From Jatrophihabitans sp. GAS493 (GTDB taxonomy: Bacteria; Actinomycetota; Actinomycetes; Mycobacteriales; Jatrophihabitantaceae), in assembly GCF_900230215.1 (NCBI RefSeq), contig NZ_LT907982.1:2108001-2172000 (forward strand): a stretch of 64,000 nucleotides of DNA, read 5' to 3'. The stretch's first letter is position 1; every line of letters starts with the position of its first letter. A program made the position numbers and the translations under genes. Shown one piece after another: positions 1 to 7,834 of this stretch. A model generated the notes under the pieces. The model was not told where the DNA came from and did not search any database. It worked only from the letters and a program-made list of their open reading frames with translations.

Positions 1-738
1 GTCGTCGTGCTCGGCCAACCCGGCCGGCGGCTGCCCGAGAGTCGCCATCAGGGCGACCCCCTGCCGGGCTCCGACCGCGGCCTGGACGCCGGCCAGCTGT
101 GGCGCCTCGGCGCTGATCTCGGCCGCGATCGCATGCTCGGCCAGGGTCTCGAGAGCGCGGGTGCGCAGCGCGCACGGGTCGTCGAAGGCGACGAGCGGAA
201 TCGGTCCGGTGATCGGCGCCCGCCAGTCGGGGGCGGCATACCAGGTCAGCTCCAACTCTCCGACCGGCACGGCCCGGGGATCGTCGGTACTTCCGAGAAG
301 GAGTGCCATGTCGATCCGCCCGGCGGCGAGACCGTCCCGCAGTTGTGTGCCCCGATCGATACGGAAGCGCGCCCGATACTCCGGCAGGCTCTGCTCCAGG
401 GTGGCAGCCAGGTGTGGAAGTAACTGGGCCGCGGCGTGCTCGGTCGAGCCGATCACGATCGTCTGCTCCGTCTCCACGCCGAACGCGAGCAGGCTCTCGT
501 CGTGCAGGGTGAGGATGCGTCGGGCCCGCACCAGCAGCTGTTCGCCGTCGGCGGTGAAGCGGGATCCGCGCCCCTGTCGCGCCACCAATGGACGGCCGAC
601 GGCGGCCTCGAGGCGGCGCACGTGCTGGCTGATCGCCGCCTGGCTGAGATGCAGTGAGCGGGCCGCATGCTGGAACCCGCCGCAGTCGGCCACGGCGACG
701 AAGCTGCGCAGCGGCGCGATGTCCAGGGTCCGGGGCAT
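1..738 (-). CDS. LysR-family transcriptional regulator (partial, C-terminus outside window)
   Basis: At least 246 residues are visible from an ATG at 738, and the frame is still open at base 1. The N-terminus carries the LysR winged helix-turn-helix: FVAVADCGGFQHAARSL, then HLSQAAISQHVRRLE, at about residues 14-45. The rest matches a LysR effector-binding domain. The gene is divergent from the sulfur-type operon that starts at 836, with two inverted repeats in the shared 97-nt intergenic region. The usual LysR arrangement would make it the activator of that operon, sensing a sulfur metabolite or the imported substrate; this is inference. The C-terminal third is not visible, so the effector subclass cannot be judged. 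Confidence 0.9.
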   Translation of the reverse strand, partial: MPRTLDIAPLRSFVAVADCGGFQHAARSLHLSQAAISQHVRRLEAAVGRPLVARQGRGSRFTADGEQLLVRARRILTLHDESLLAFGVETEQTIVIGSTEHAAAQLLPHLAATLEQSLPEYRARFRIDRGTQLRDGLAAGRIDMALLLGSTDDPRAVPVGELELTWYAAPDWRAPITGPIPLVAFDDPCALRTRALETLAEHAIAAEISAEAPQLAGVQAAVGARQGVALMATLGQPPAGLAEHDD

Positions 739-773
739 GTCTACCAGGCTACTAGAGAATTGATCAGGGAATG

Positions 774-789
774 TGATCGGTCACGATCA
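774..789. promoter_or_regulatory. Inverted repeat, candidate LysR site 1
   Basis: TGATCG-GTCA-CGATCA has perfect 6-bp arms and lies between the LysR start codon (738) and the palindrome at 817-835. Its position about 35 bp upstream of the LysR ATG fits an autorepression site. No experimental support is visible. Confidence 0.4.
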
Positions 790-816
790 GAAACGTCATT
801 GGACTTTCTAGACCTT

Positions 817-835
817 GTCTAGCAGACTGCTAGAC
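817..835. promoter_or_regulatory. 19-bp perfect palindrome abutting the leader ORF
   Basis: GTCTAGCAG-A-CTGCTAGAC is a perfect 9-bp inverted repeat around one central base. It ends one base before the ATG of the leader ORF at 836. A further TCTAGA sits just upstream at 808-813, so the TCTAG core recurs on the same DNA face. It is the strongest operator candidate for the operon. Its overlap with the expected -10/+1 region suggests repression, or positioning of polymerase at the leader. Confidence 0.6.
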
Positions 836-916
836 ATGACCCGGCCCACCGACGTGATGCTCACGTGTTGTCGCTGGCTCGACTACGCCCGCCAGGGCGC
901 CTCGCTGTGTCGCTGA
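836..916 (+). CDS. Cysteine-rich leader peptide (26 aa) of the sulfur-type operon
   Basis: ATG at 836 opens a 26-codon ORF ending in TGA at 914-916. The tail reads LTCCRWLDYARQGASLCR, with a Cys-Cys pair and a last Cys one codon before the final Arg. Short Cys-containing ORFs of this layout are known in actinobacteria as Cys-rich leader peptides. In mycobacteria they attenuate downstream sulfur genes in response to cysteine. A second in-frame ATG at 857 would give a 19-residue version. No Shine-Dalgarno is seen before either ATG, which fits leaderless translation. Hairpins begin 14 nt after the stop, and the first structural gene starts at 1129. Composition, position and downstream function agree; regulation itself is inferred. 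Confidence 0.7.
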   Translation: MTRPTDVMLTCCRWLDYARQGASLCR

Positions 917-929
917 ACCCGTCACCGCT

Positions 930-1032
930 CGGCGCGCTCAGCGCGCCGATGCCAGCTACGTCCCTGTCGCGGTAGCGCAGCACCTGCCGCTGAATCCGGG
1001 CTGAACCAGCCCGCTGGCGCACCGGCGCGCCA
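930..1032 (+). promoter_or_regulatory. Three successive hairpins, candidate attenuator of the sulfur-type operon
   Basis: Three inverted repeats follow the leader stop. CGGCGCGC-TCA-GCGCGCCG lies at 930-948 (perfect 8-bp arms). GGGCT-N5-AGCCC lies at 998-1012. TGGCGC-N6-GCGCCA lies at 1015-1032. No U-run follows any of them, so a translational or Rho-type mechanism is more likely than an intrinsic terminator. The remaining stretch 1033-1128 holds no other gene; the SD GGAAGG is at 1115-1120. Confidence 0.5.
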
Positions 1033-1128
1033 AACCATCCGAGTACGTCCCGATATCGCCGCTGCCCGCTTCGCCGGTCGGCGGTCTCTCTCTGCTCACT
1101 CACAATGTCGATCTGGAAGGCAAGTCCC

Positions 1129-2502
1129 ATGTCTGCCCGCACCCTCAAACTCGGCGCCATCCTCCTCGGAGTCGGTGGCCCCGGCCAGCACAACGCCTGG
1201 CTGCACCCCGACATCGCGCCCGATGCCAGCGTCGACGTCAACTGGTATATCAACCGGGCCAAGGAGGCCGAGGCGGCGAAGTTCGACCTGGTCTTCATCG
1301 TGGACAGCCAGTTCATTACCCCGGATTCACCGAATCACTACCTGAGCCGCCTGGAGCCGCTGACGCTGCTGTCGGCGATCGCCGTGCACACCACGAACAT
1401 CGGTCTGGTCGGGACGCTCACCACCTCCTACAACGAACCCTTCAACGTTGCCCGTCGCCTCTACTCCCTCGACCACATCAGTGGTGGGCGCGCCGGCTGG
1501 AACGTGGTGACCAGCGGCGACGCCGGCACCTCGGGCAACTACAGCCGCGACGAGCACTACGACTACCCCACCCGCTACGGCCGGGCCAAGGAGCACGTGC
1601 AGATCGCACAGGGTCTCTGGGACTCCTACGAGGCCGACGCCTTCCCGCGGGACAAGGAGCGCGGGGTCTTCTTCGACCGGAGCAAGCAGCACGCGCTCAA
1701 CCACGAGGGTGAGTACTTCTCGGTCGTCGGCCCGCTCAATCTCGAGCGCTCGGCCCAGGGGCAGCCGGTGATCTTCCAGGCCGGTGACTCGGAGGAGGGG
1801 CGCGACCTCGGTGCGAGTATCGCCGACGCCATCTTCACCCACGCCCCCACGCTGGAGCAGGCGGCCGCCTTCCGCACCGAGCTGCGCGCGCGGGCCGCCG
1901 CCAAGGGGCGTGACCCGGAGAATGTCCTTATCGTTCCGGGCATCTTCCCGATCATCGCCGACACCGACGAGGAGGCGCTGGCCAAGGAGGCGGCGATCGC
2001 CGGGGCGAAGAGTTTCGACCGGGCGCTGGCCGAACTCGGCCGCCCCTTCGGTTGGCACGACTTCAGCCAGTACGACCTGGACGCACCGTTCCCCGACGTC
2101 GCCGCGCTGGGCGCACGCAGCTTCCGCACCCAGGCCGAGTCAATCACCCACAATGCCCGGGAGAAGAACCTGACGCTGCGCCAGGTCGTCGCGGAGCAAC
2201 TGACGGCGTGGCGCTCGCCCTTCGTCGGATCACCGCTCACCGTGGCCAACGAGATTCAGCGCTGGTTCGACGGCGGTGGCTTCGACGGCATCAGCATCAG
2301 CGTCAACGCCCCGAGCGAGTTCGCCCGTTTCACCGACCAGGTGCTGCCGATCCTGCGCGAACGCGGGGTGGTGCGCAGCGAATACGAGTCGAGCACGCTG
2401 CGCGGCAATCTCGGTCTGCCGATCCCGCCGAACCGCCACACCGTCGCCCGCCTCGAGGCCGATCTGAACGCCGCTACCGAACCGGCGGAGCTCGTCTCCT
2501 AG
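1129..2502 (+). CDS. FMN-dependent monooxygenase, NtaA/SnaA/DszA family (457 aa)
   Basis: The protein belongs to the class that uses reduced FMN from a separate reductase to oxidise C-N or C-S bonds (nitrilotriacetate, dibenzothiophene sulfone and EDTA monooxygenases). Typical blocks are FIVDSQFI, LEPLTLLSAIAVHT, SLDHISGGRAGWNVVTS, DEHYDYPTRYGRA and PVIFQAGDSEEGRDL. The start at 1129 is chosen because SD GGAAGG at 1115-1120 is spaced 8 nt from it; the upstream ATG at 1105 lacks an SD. This is the first structural gene after the Cys leader. It is paralogous to the monooxygenase at 7835-9175. No flavin reductase gene lies in the cluster, so the reductase must come from elsewhere. The substrate is unknown. 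Confidence 0.9.
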   Translation: MSARTLKLGAILLGVGGPGQHNAWLHPDIAPDASVDVNWYINRAKEAEAAKFDLVFIVDSQFITPDSPNHYLSRLEPLTLLSAIAVHTTNIGLVGTLTTSYNEPFNVARRLYSLDHISGGRAGWNVVTSGDAGTSGNYSRDEHYDYPTRYGRAKEHVQIAQGLWDSYEADAFPRDKERGVFFDRSKQHALNHEGEYFSVVGPLNLERSAQGQPVIFQAGDSEEGRDLGASIADAIFTHAPTLEQAAAFRTELRARAAAKGRDPENVLIVPGIFPIIADTDEEALAKEAAIAGAKSFDRALAELGRPFGWHDFSQYDLDAPFPDVAALGARSFRTQAESITHNAREKNLTLRQVVAEQLTAWRSPFVGSPLTVANEIQRWFDGGGFDGISISVNAPSEFARFTDQVLPILRERGVVRSEYESSTLRGNLGLPIPPNRHTVARLEADLNAATEPAELVS

Positions 2503-2565
2503 TCGAGCCCCACCGCTCAACTGTCACATCAATCCGAAACACCATCCGAAAGAGAGACCACGAAA

Positions 2566-4110
2566 ATGTCCGCAATTCCCTCGCTACCCGCTCGCCGCTT
2601 GCGGCGCAGTGTCGTACTCGCGGCCGCCCTGGCCGTGCCGGCGCTCGCCCTCAGCGCCTGCACCGGTAGCGGGTCCGCCGCCACCACCGCCGGTGGCACG
2701 CCCACACTGAAGTGGGCGTCTTCCTACTTTCCGACACACTGGGATCCGGTGGTCTCCGGCAGCGGTGCGCAGTTCCGGGAACTGGCACTGGTCTACTCCG
2801 CGCTGACCAAGACGGACGAGAAGGGCGATGCCGTCCCCGAGCTGGCCGAGAGCTGGAAGTACAACACGGCCGGCGACGAGATCACCTTTCACCTCCGATC
2901 GGGGCTGACCTTCAGCGACGGCACGCCAGTCAATTCGGCGGCGGTCAAGGACGCCATCGAGCGGGCCAAGACCCAGAAGAACTCGGCGATCTTCGGCGAC
3001 CTGACCTCGATCAAGTCGGTGACGACCAGTGGTGACCTCGACGTCGTTGTTCACCTGACGCAGACGGACTATCAGATTCCGCTGCTCTTCGGGCAGCGCG
3101 TCCTCCAGATCGCCAGCCCCAAGGCAGCGGCCGACCCGACGACGCTGGACCAGAAGCCGGTCGGTGCTGGTCCCTTCATCGTCACCGATCTCGTCCCCGG
3201 CACGAAGGCGGTCCTGAAGAAGAACCCGAACTACTGGGACGCCAAGGACATCCACATCGACGCCGTCCAGCTGATCTCCGCCCCGGACCCGGCGACGGTG
3301 GTCTCCGGGCTGCAGACGGGCGTCTACAACTTCGCTGACATCCCGCCGACCCAGGCCGCCGCCGCCAAGTCGGCCGGACAGGACGTCTTCGTACAGCCAG
3401 GTTTCAACGCCAGCAACATCAGCATCAATGTGAACAAGGCGCCGTTCAACAACCCGAAGGTCGTCGACGCGGTGCGCTACGCGATCAACCGCCAGGAGTT
3501 CGTCGACAAGCTGACCTTCGGCTACGGCGCGGCGACCACCCAGCCCTTCCCACCGGGGTATGTCGCCTACGACCCGCAGTCGGCGGACCTGTACGCCTAT
3601 GACCCGGCCAAGTCCAAGCAGTTGCTGACCGACGCCGGATTCAAGTCGGGACAGATCAAGGTGACGCTGGTGATCCCCAAGGAGCAGGCCGACGCCGAGA
3701 TCGTCCAGTCGCAGCTGGCGGCGGTCGGTATCACCGTCGACATCAAGATCGACAAGAACTGGGCCACTCCGTTCTTCGCCAAGGACCTGGCCTTCTCCCT
3801 CTACGGCACCACCGGCCGTGACTCGGCGGTGCAGACGCTGACCGCCCACTTCGGCCCGAACGGCCCGCTCAACCTGAGCACGCCGTACGAGCCGGCCGGG
3901 TTCGAGGCGGCGGTGTCGAAGGTGCGTCAGACTCCGCTCGAGTCGCCGGACTACGCGACGACGCTGCAGGCGGCCACCCGGGCCGGGCTGCAGAGCCAGG
4001 CATTGGTCTTCACCTACTCCGCTCCGAATCTCTTCGCGAAGAACAAGGCGATCTCGAAGCTGCCGGCCATTCCCGGGCACGTCGACTGGACCGGCGTCAC
4101 CATCAGCTAG
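2566..4110 (+). CDS. ABC transporter substrate-binding lipoprotein, family 5 (DppA/OppA-like, 514 aa)
   Basis: A twin-arginine-poor lipoprotein signal (RRLRRSVVLAAALAVPALAL) ends in lipobox LSAC, with Cys32 as the predicted lipidation site. The mature part has family-5 solute-binding features: ELAESW, ITFHLRSGLTFSDGTPV, VGAGPFIV, NPNYWD and VRYAINRQEF. It should capture the solute outside the membrane and pass it to the permeases at 4147 and 5183. Family-5 proteins bind peptides, opines, nickel chelates or glutathione-like compounds. Context between two monooxygenases suggests a sulfur- or nitrogen-bearing small molecule. A purine-rich SD (AAAGAGAGA) precedes the ATG. Confidence 0.92.
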   Translation: MSAIPSLPARRLRRSVVLAAALAVPALALSACTGSGSAATTAGGTPTLKWASSYFPTHWDPVVSGSGAQFRELALVYSALTKTDEKGDAVPELAESWKYNTAGDEITFHLRSGLTFSDGTPVNSAAVKDAIERAKTQKNSAIFGDLTSIKSVTTSGDLDVVVHLTQTDYQIPLLFGQRVLQIASPKAAADPTTLDQKPVGAGPFIVTDLVPGTKAVLKKNPNYWDAKDIHIDAVQLISAPDPATVVSGLQTGVYNFADIPPTQAAAAKSAGQDVFVQPGFNASNISINVNKAPFNNPKVVDAVRYAINRQEFVDKLTFGYGAATTQPFPPGYVAYDPQSADLYAYDPAKSKQLLTDAGFKSGQIKVTLVIPKEQADAEIVQSQLAAVGITVDIKIDKNWATPFFAKDLAFSLYGTTGRDSAVQTLTAHFGPNGPLNLSTPYEPAGFEAAVSKVRQTPLESPDYATTLQAATRAGLQSQALVFTYSAPNLFAKNKAISKLPAIPGHVDWTGVTIS

Positions 4111-4146
4111 CCGCCACATCTCTACCCACGACAGGAGCAATCGCGC

Positions 4147-5181
4147 ATGGCCAGCACAGCTGCATACGCACCCACTCTGGTATCCAGCCGTCGCGCGAGC
4201 ACATTGATCAGGGTGCGGCGGGCAAGTAGCCGCACCCTGATCACCCTCCTCCGCTCCGTCGCGATCTTCGTGCCGGTCTTCCTGGTGGCCACCTTCATAA
4301 CCTTCGGGCTGCGATCGTTGAGCGGCCTGAGCCCGGCCCGCATCCAGCTGGGGGAGGACGCGACCCCAGAGGCGGTGCACCGTATCGAGCAGCAGTGGGG
4401 ACTGGACAAGCCATTCCTGGTGCAGTACTGGACGTGGTTCGACCACGTCCTGCACGGCGACCTCGGCCGCAGCTGGTCCAACGGGGTGAGCGTCTCGCAG
4501 CTCATCGGCGACGGCCTCACCATCAGCCTCTCGGTCGCCAGCATCGCGCTGCTCATCGGGATCGTCTTCGGCTTCGCCCTGGGTACGATCGCGGCGCTGC
4601 GTCGCACCACCTGGATCGACCGGGGTATCACTGGCGTGTTGACCGTCTTCTCGGTGATGCCGCCATTCGTTGTCGGCATCGTGCTGGTCGAGGTCTTCGC
4701 CGTCGCTCTGCGGTGGTTCCCATCCGGCGGGTACGTTCCGTTCGCCGCCGGCGCCTCGCCCTGGTTCGCCCACCTCCTGTTGCCGGCGCTGGCACTGAGC
4801 TTCGACGCGGTGGCCGATGTCGCCCGGCAGCTGCGGGCCGGGCTGATCGGCGCCTACCAGGAGAACTACGTCACCGGGGCGATCGTCCGCGGCCTCAGTC
4901 CAAGACCGATCTTCTATCGGCACGTCCTGCGCAACGGCGCCGGCCCGGCGCTGACGGTGCTCGGTCTGCGCTTCCCGGCCCTGATCGGCGGTGCTGTGGT
5001 CACCGAGTGGATCTTCGGACTGCAGGGCTTCGGACGCTTCGCCAGTGACTCCGCCCAGGCCGGTGATGTGCCGTCGGTACAAGGGGTTCTGGTCGTCTCG
5101 ATCGTGCTGGTCGTCACCTTCAACCTGATCATCAACATCGTGCTCGGCAAGGTCACGCCGGCATCGCAGCGAGGAGTCTGA
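4147..5181 (+). CDS. ABC permease, DppB/OppB type (344 aa)
   Basis: This is an inner-membrane permease with about six hydrophobic segments and the B-subunit layout: a first TM near residues 35-57, a large extracytoplasmic loop, and an EAA-type ATPase-contact loop (RGLSPRPIFYRHVLRN) in the C-terminal half. The N-terminal cytoplasmic extension of about 30 residues is longer than usual. It follows the SBP by 36 nt and is separated from the next permease by one base, so it is clearly in the operon. Confidence 0.9.
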   Translation: MASTAAYAPTLVSSRRASTLIRVRRASSRTLITLLRSVAIFVPVFLVATFITFGLRSLSGLSPARIQLGEDATPEAVHRIEQQWGLDKPFLVQYWTWFDHVLHGDLGRSWSNGVSVSQLIGDGLTISLSVASIALLIGIVFGFALGTIAALRRTTWIDRGITGVLTVFSVMPPFVVGIVLVEVFAVALRWFPSGGYVPFAAGASPWFAHLLLPALALSFDAVADVARQLRAGLIGAYQENYVTGAIVRGLSPRPIFYRHVLRNGAGPALTVLGLRFPALIGGAVVTEWIFGLQGFGRFASDSAQAGDVPSVQGVLVVSIVLVVTFNLIINIVLGKVTPASQRGV

Positions 5182-5182
5182 C

Positions 5183-6085
5183 ATGGTTCGCCGCATCCTC
5201 TCCCTGCGGGCCGGCCGGCTGGCCTTCGGCATCCTCTTCTTCATCGGCTTGCTGGCCATCCTCGGCCCGCTCCTGGCTCCGCACGATCCGCTAGCCACCA
5301 CCTCGAAGACGCTCGCCCCGCCGTCGGCGCAGTACTGGCTGGGGACCGACTACCTCGGCCGCGACACCTTCAGCCGCCTGCTCGCGGGGTCGCGAATCAG
5401 CGTGCTCGGCTCGGTCGAGGTGGCCCTGGTGGCGCTGGCCGTCGGGGTGATCCCGGGGCTGCTCTCGGTCTACCTCGGACGCGTCTTCGAATGGACCAGC
5501 CTGCGCCTGGCCGACACGCTGATCGCGCTGCCGTTCCTGGTCTTCGCCGTCGCGGTGACCGCACTGCTCGGCAACGGCATCACCCAGGCCATGCTCGTCG
5601 TCGGAGTCCTCGTCTCGCCGGTCTTCTACCGCGTTTCGCGGGCCGCGACGCTGGCCGTCGCCCGCTCGCAGTACGTCGAGGCGGCGCTGATCTCGGGCGC
5701 GTCGGTCGGCTGGATCGTGCGTCGACACGTCTGGGTCAAGGTGCTGCCGGCCATCGCCGTCGCGCTGGCCCAGACGATCGGCGTCGGCTTCATCGTCGTC
5801 TCGAGCCTGAGTTTCCTGGGCATCGGCGTGCAGCCGCCGGCCCCGACCTGGGGCGGCATGCTCGCCTCCGACCTGAACTATCTGCACTATCAGCCGTGGG
5901 CGCCGGTCGCGCCGGCCGCGCTGATCGTGTTGACGGTCTGGGGCTGCAACCTGCTGGCTGACGCCATCCGTGACGTCTCCGGCGAGTCCGGCCGCGCGCT
6001 GGTCAACGCCGGCAAGGCGAGGGCTAACCAAGACATCAACCGAGACCGTGGAAAACAACCGCTTCCCGTGGAAAGTAGGGCTTGA
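5183..6085 (+). CDS. ABC permease, DppC/OppC type (300 aa)
   Basis: This is the second inner-membrane permease. It shows the C-subunit signature PPSAQYWLGTDYLGRDTFSR, a run of TM helices and an EAA loop (ISGASVGWIVRRHVW). The motif LSFLGIGVQPPAPTWGGML near the C-terminus is diagnostic for the family. Its ATG follows the preceding TGA by one base, and its own TGA overlaps the next ATG (TGATG), indicating translational coupling. The hydrophilic C-terminal tail of about 25 residues is longer than usual. Confidence 0.91.
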   Translation: MVRRILSLRAGRLAFGILFFIGLLAILGPLLAPHDPLATTSKTLAPPSAQYWLGTDYLGRDTFSRLLAGSRISVLGSVEVALVALAVGVIPGLLSVYLGRVFEWTSLRLADTLIALPFLVFAVAVTALLGNGITQAMLVVGVLVSPVFYRVSRAATLAVARSQYVEAALISGASVGWIVRRHVWVKVLPAIAVALAQTIGVGFIVVSSLSFLGIGVQPPAPTWGGMLASDLNYLHYQPWAPVAPAALIVLTVWGCNLLADAIRDVSGESGRALVNAGKARANQDINRDRGKQPLPVESRA

Positions 6086-6975
6086 TGACCATCCTCTCCG
6101 AGCGCACCGTTTCAGCGCCGGTCACCCCTACCGAGCCTGCGCCCACCTCGCCCGATCAGACTGTGCTGGCGGTTCGGGACGTGCGTGTGCATGACAACGT
6201 CAACGACCGCGAGATCGTGCACGGCGTCTCCTTCGAACTGACACGGGGACGGGTCATCGGCATCGTCGGCGAGTCCGGAAGCGGGAAGACGCTGACCTGC
6301 CGGGCCGCGCTCGGGATTCTCCCCGAGCACTTCAGCATCTCCGGCGGGACCATCGAGATCACCGGGCAGGACATCGCCGGCCTCACTCCGAAGCAGTGGA
6401 CGAACCTGCGGGGCTCCACGATCAGCGCGGTCTTCCAGGACCCAGCCTCCTACCTCAACCCCTCGATTCGAGTGGGGGCCCAGGTCGCGGAGGTGATCCG
6501 GGTGAAGCTGGGACTCTCCCGGCGGCAAGCCCGTCAGCGAGCGATGGAGCTGCTCGCGGCGGTTCAGTTGCGCAACACCGCGCTGGTCTACGAGCAGTAC
6601 CCCTACGAGCTCTCCGGCGGGATGCTGCAGCGAGTTCTCATCGCGACGGCGATCGCGGCGGATCCCACGGTGCTGATCGCCGACGAGGCGACCACAGCGC
6701 TGGACGTCACGGTTCAGGCTGAGATTCTGGACCTGTTGGCCGACCTGAGGGAACGGACCGGGCTCGCTCTGCTCGTCGTCTCCCACGATCTGGCCGTCGT
6801 CGCGCAACTCTGCGACGAGGTACTGGTGATGCGTCAGGGCGAAGTGGTGGAGCAGGGGCCGACGGCCGAGGTGCTGCACCGTCCCCAGCACGAGTACACG
6901 AAGCTGCTCATCGCCGAGCACGAACTCTACGGCCTGGACCGCTACCTCTCCGCCGAAGCAGGCGAGGCGCAATGA
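6085..6975 (+). CDS. ABC transporter ATP-binding protein, DppD-like (296 aa)
   Basis: This is one of two cytoplasmic ATPases of the importer. Walker A GESGSGKT, signature LSGGMLQR, Walker B VLIADEATTALD and the switch His in VVSHDL are all present. ATG at 6085 overlaps the upstream TGA, and GGAAAG is the SD. The TTG one codon earlier is less likely. Unlike most DppD proteins it lacks the C-terminal oligopeptide domain with the CxxxC-type cluster, so it is short for the family. The DppD of the second importer (27503-28585) does have that domain. Confidence 0.9.
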   Translation: MTILSERTVSAPVTPTEPAPTSPDQTVLAVRDVRVHDNVNDREIVHGVSFELTRGRVIGIVGESGSGKTLTCRAALGILPEHFSISGGTIEITGQDIAGLTPKQWTNLRGSTISAVFQDPASYLNPSIRVGAQVAEVIRVKLGLSRRQARQRAMELLAAVQLRNTALVYEQYPYELSGGMLQRVLIATAIAADPTVLIADEATTALDVTVQAEILDLLADLRERTGLALLVVSHDLAVVAQLCDEVLVMRQGEVVEQGPTAEVLHRPQHEYTKLLIAEHELYGLDRYLSAEAGEAQ

Positions 6976-7796
6976 GCCGCCCGGTCCTGGAGGTCACCGG
7001 CCTCGACGTCCATTACGGCAAGCGGCGGCGTCGCCAGCAGGCTCTGAGCTGTGTTTCATTGGAGGTCCGGGCCGGCGAGACGATCGGGCTCATCGGTGAG
7101 ACGGGGTCGGGCAAGTCGACCTTCGCCCGCTCCGTCCTCGGTCTGGTGCCGTCGTCGGCCGGCCGGATCCTCATCGACGGGGAGGACGTCAGCGGCTACT
7201 CGCGGCGCAACTGGCGCTCGCTGCGGCGCCGGGGCGTCATCCAGTACGTCTTCCAGGATCCGCTGCGCAGCCTGGACCCGGACGTCAGTGTCGGCGATTC
7301 GCTGCTGGAACCGTTGCTGATCCAGGGCGTTGCCCGGGCTGAGGCAACCAGCCGGGTTCAGCTGATGCTGGACCGGGTACACCTGGAGGCCGAACTGGTG
7401 ACGCGACTGCCGGGGGAGCTCTCCGGTGGCCAGCGGCAGCGCGTCGCCGTCGCCCGAGCGCTGGTCACCGAGCCCGAGTTGATCATCCTCGACGAGCCGG
7501 TGAGCGCGCTGGACTCGGCCAACCGCGTCGAGGTGCTGGAGATCCTCAAGGAGCTGCGAGCCGCCGGGGTTGCCCTCGTCTTCATCTCCCACGACCTGGG
7601 CTCGGTCGCCGGGGTGGCCGACCGGATCGCGGTGATGTACCGGGGCCAACTCGTCGAGACCGGACCGACCCGCCGCATCATCACCGCCCCCGAGCACGTC
7701 TACACCCGACTGCTGGTCGGCTCCGCACCGACACTGCGGGCCGGCGCGGCCAGCCGGGCCGAACGCGACGCTCTCCGGGCCCTCCTGAACGCCTGA
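6972..7796 (+). CDS. ABC transporter ATP-binding protein, DppF-like (274 aa)
   Basis: This is the second importer ATPase. It has Walker A GETGSGKST, signature LSGGQRQR, Walker B LIILDEPVSALD and H-loop FISHDL. Its ATG overlaps the previous TGA (ATGA), so the two ATPases are probably made in equal amounts. It completes a five-component peptide/opine-type importer. Like its partner it stops soon after the nucleotide-binding domain. Confidence 0.91.
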   Translation: MSRPVLEVTGLDVHYGKRRRRQQALSCVSLEVRAGETIGLIGETGSGKSTFARSVLGLVPSSAGRILIDGEDVSGYSRRNWRSLRRRGVIQYVFQDPLRSLDPDVSVGDSLLEPLLIQGVARAEATSRVQLMLDRVHLEAELVTRLPGELSGGQRQRVAVARALVTEPELIILDEPVSALDSANRVEVLEILKELRAAGVALVFISHDLGSVAGVADRIAVMYRGQLVETGPTRRIITAPEHVYTRLLVGSAPTLRAGAASRAERDALRALLNA

Positions 7797-7834
7797 TTTT
7801 CCCGACCATCTAGATCAATCCGAAGGAAGAAACC

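Noticed and set aside
2584-5301. A 905-codon open frame on the minus strand opposite the SBP and permease genes
   Set aside because: It is a shadow of conserved transport genes with strong family motifs on the + strand, and no domain was recognisable in the translation.
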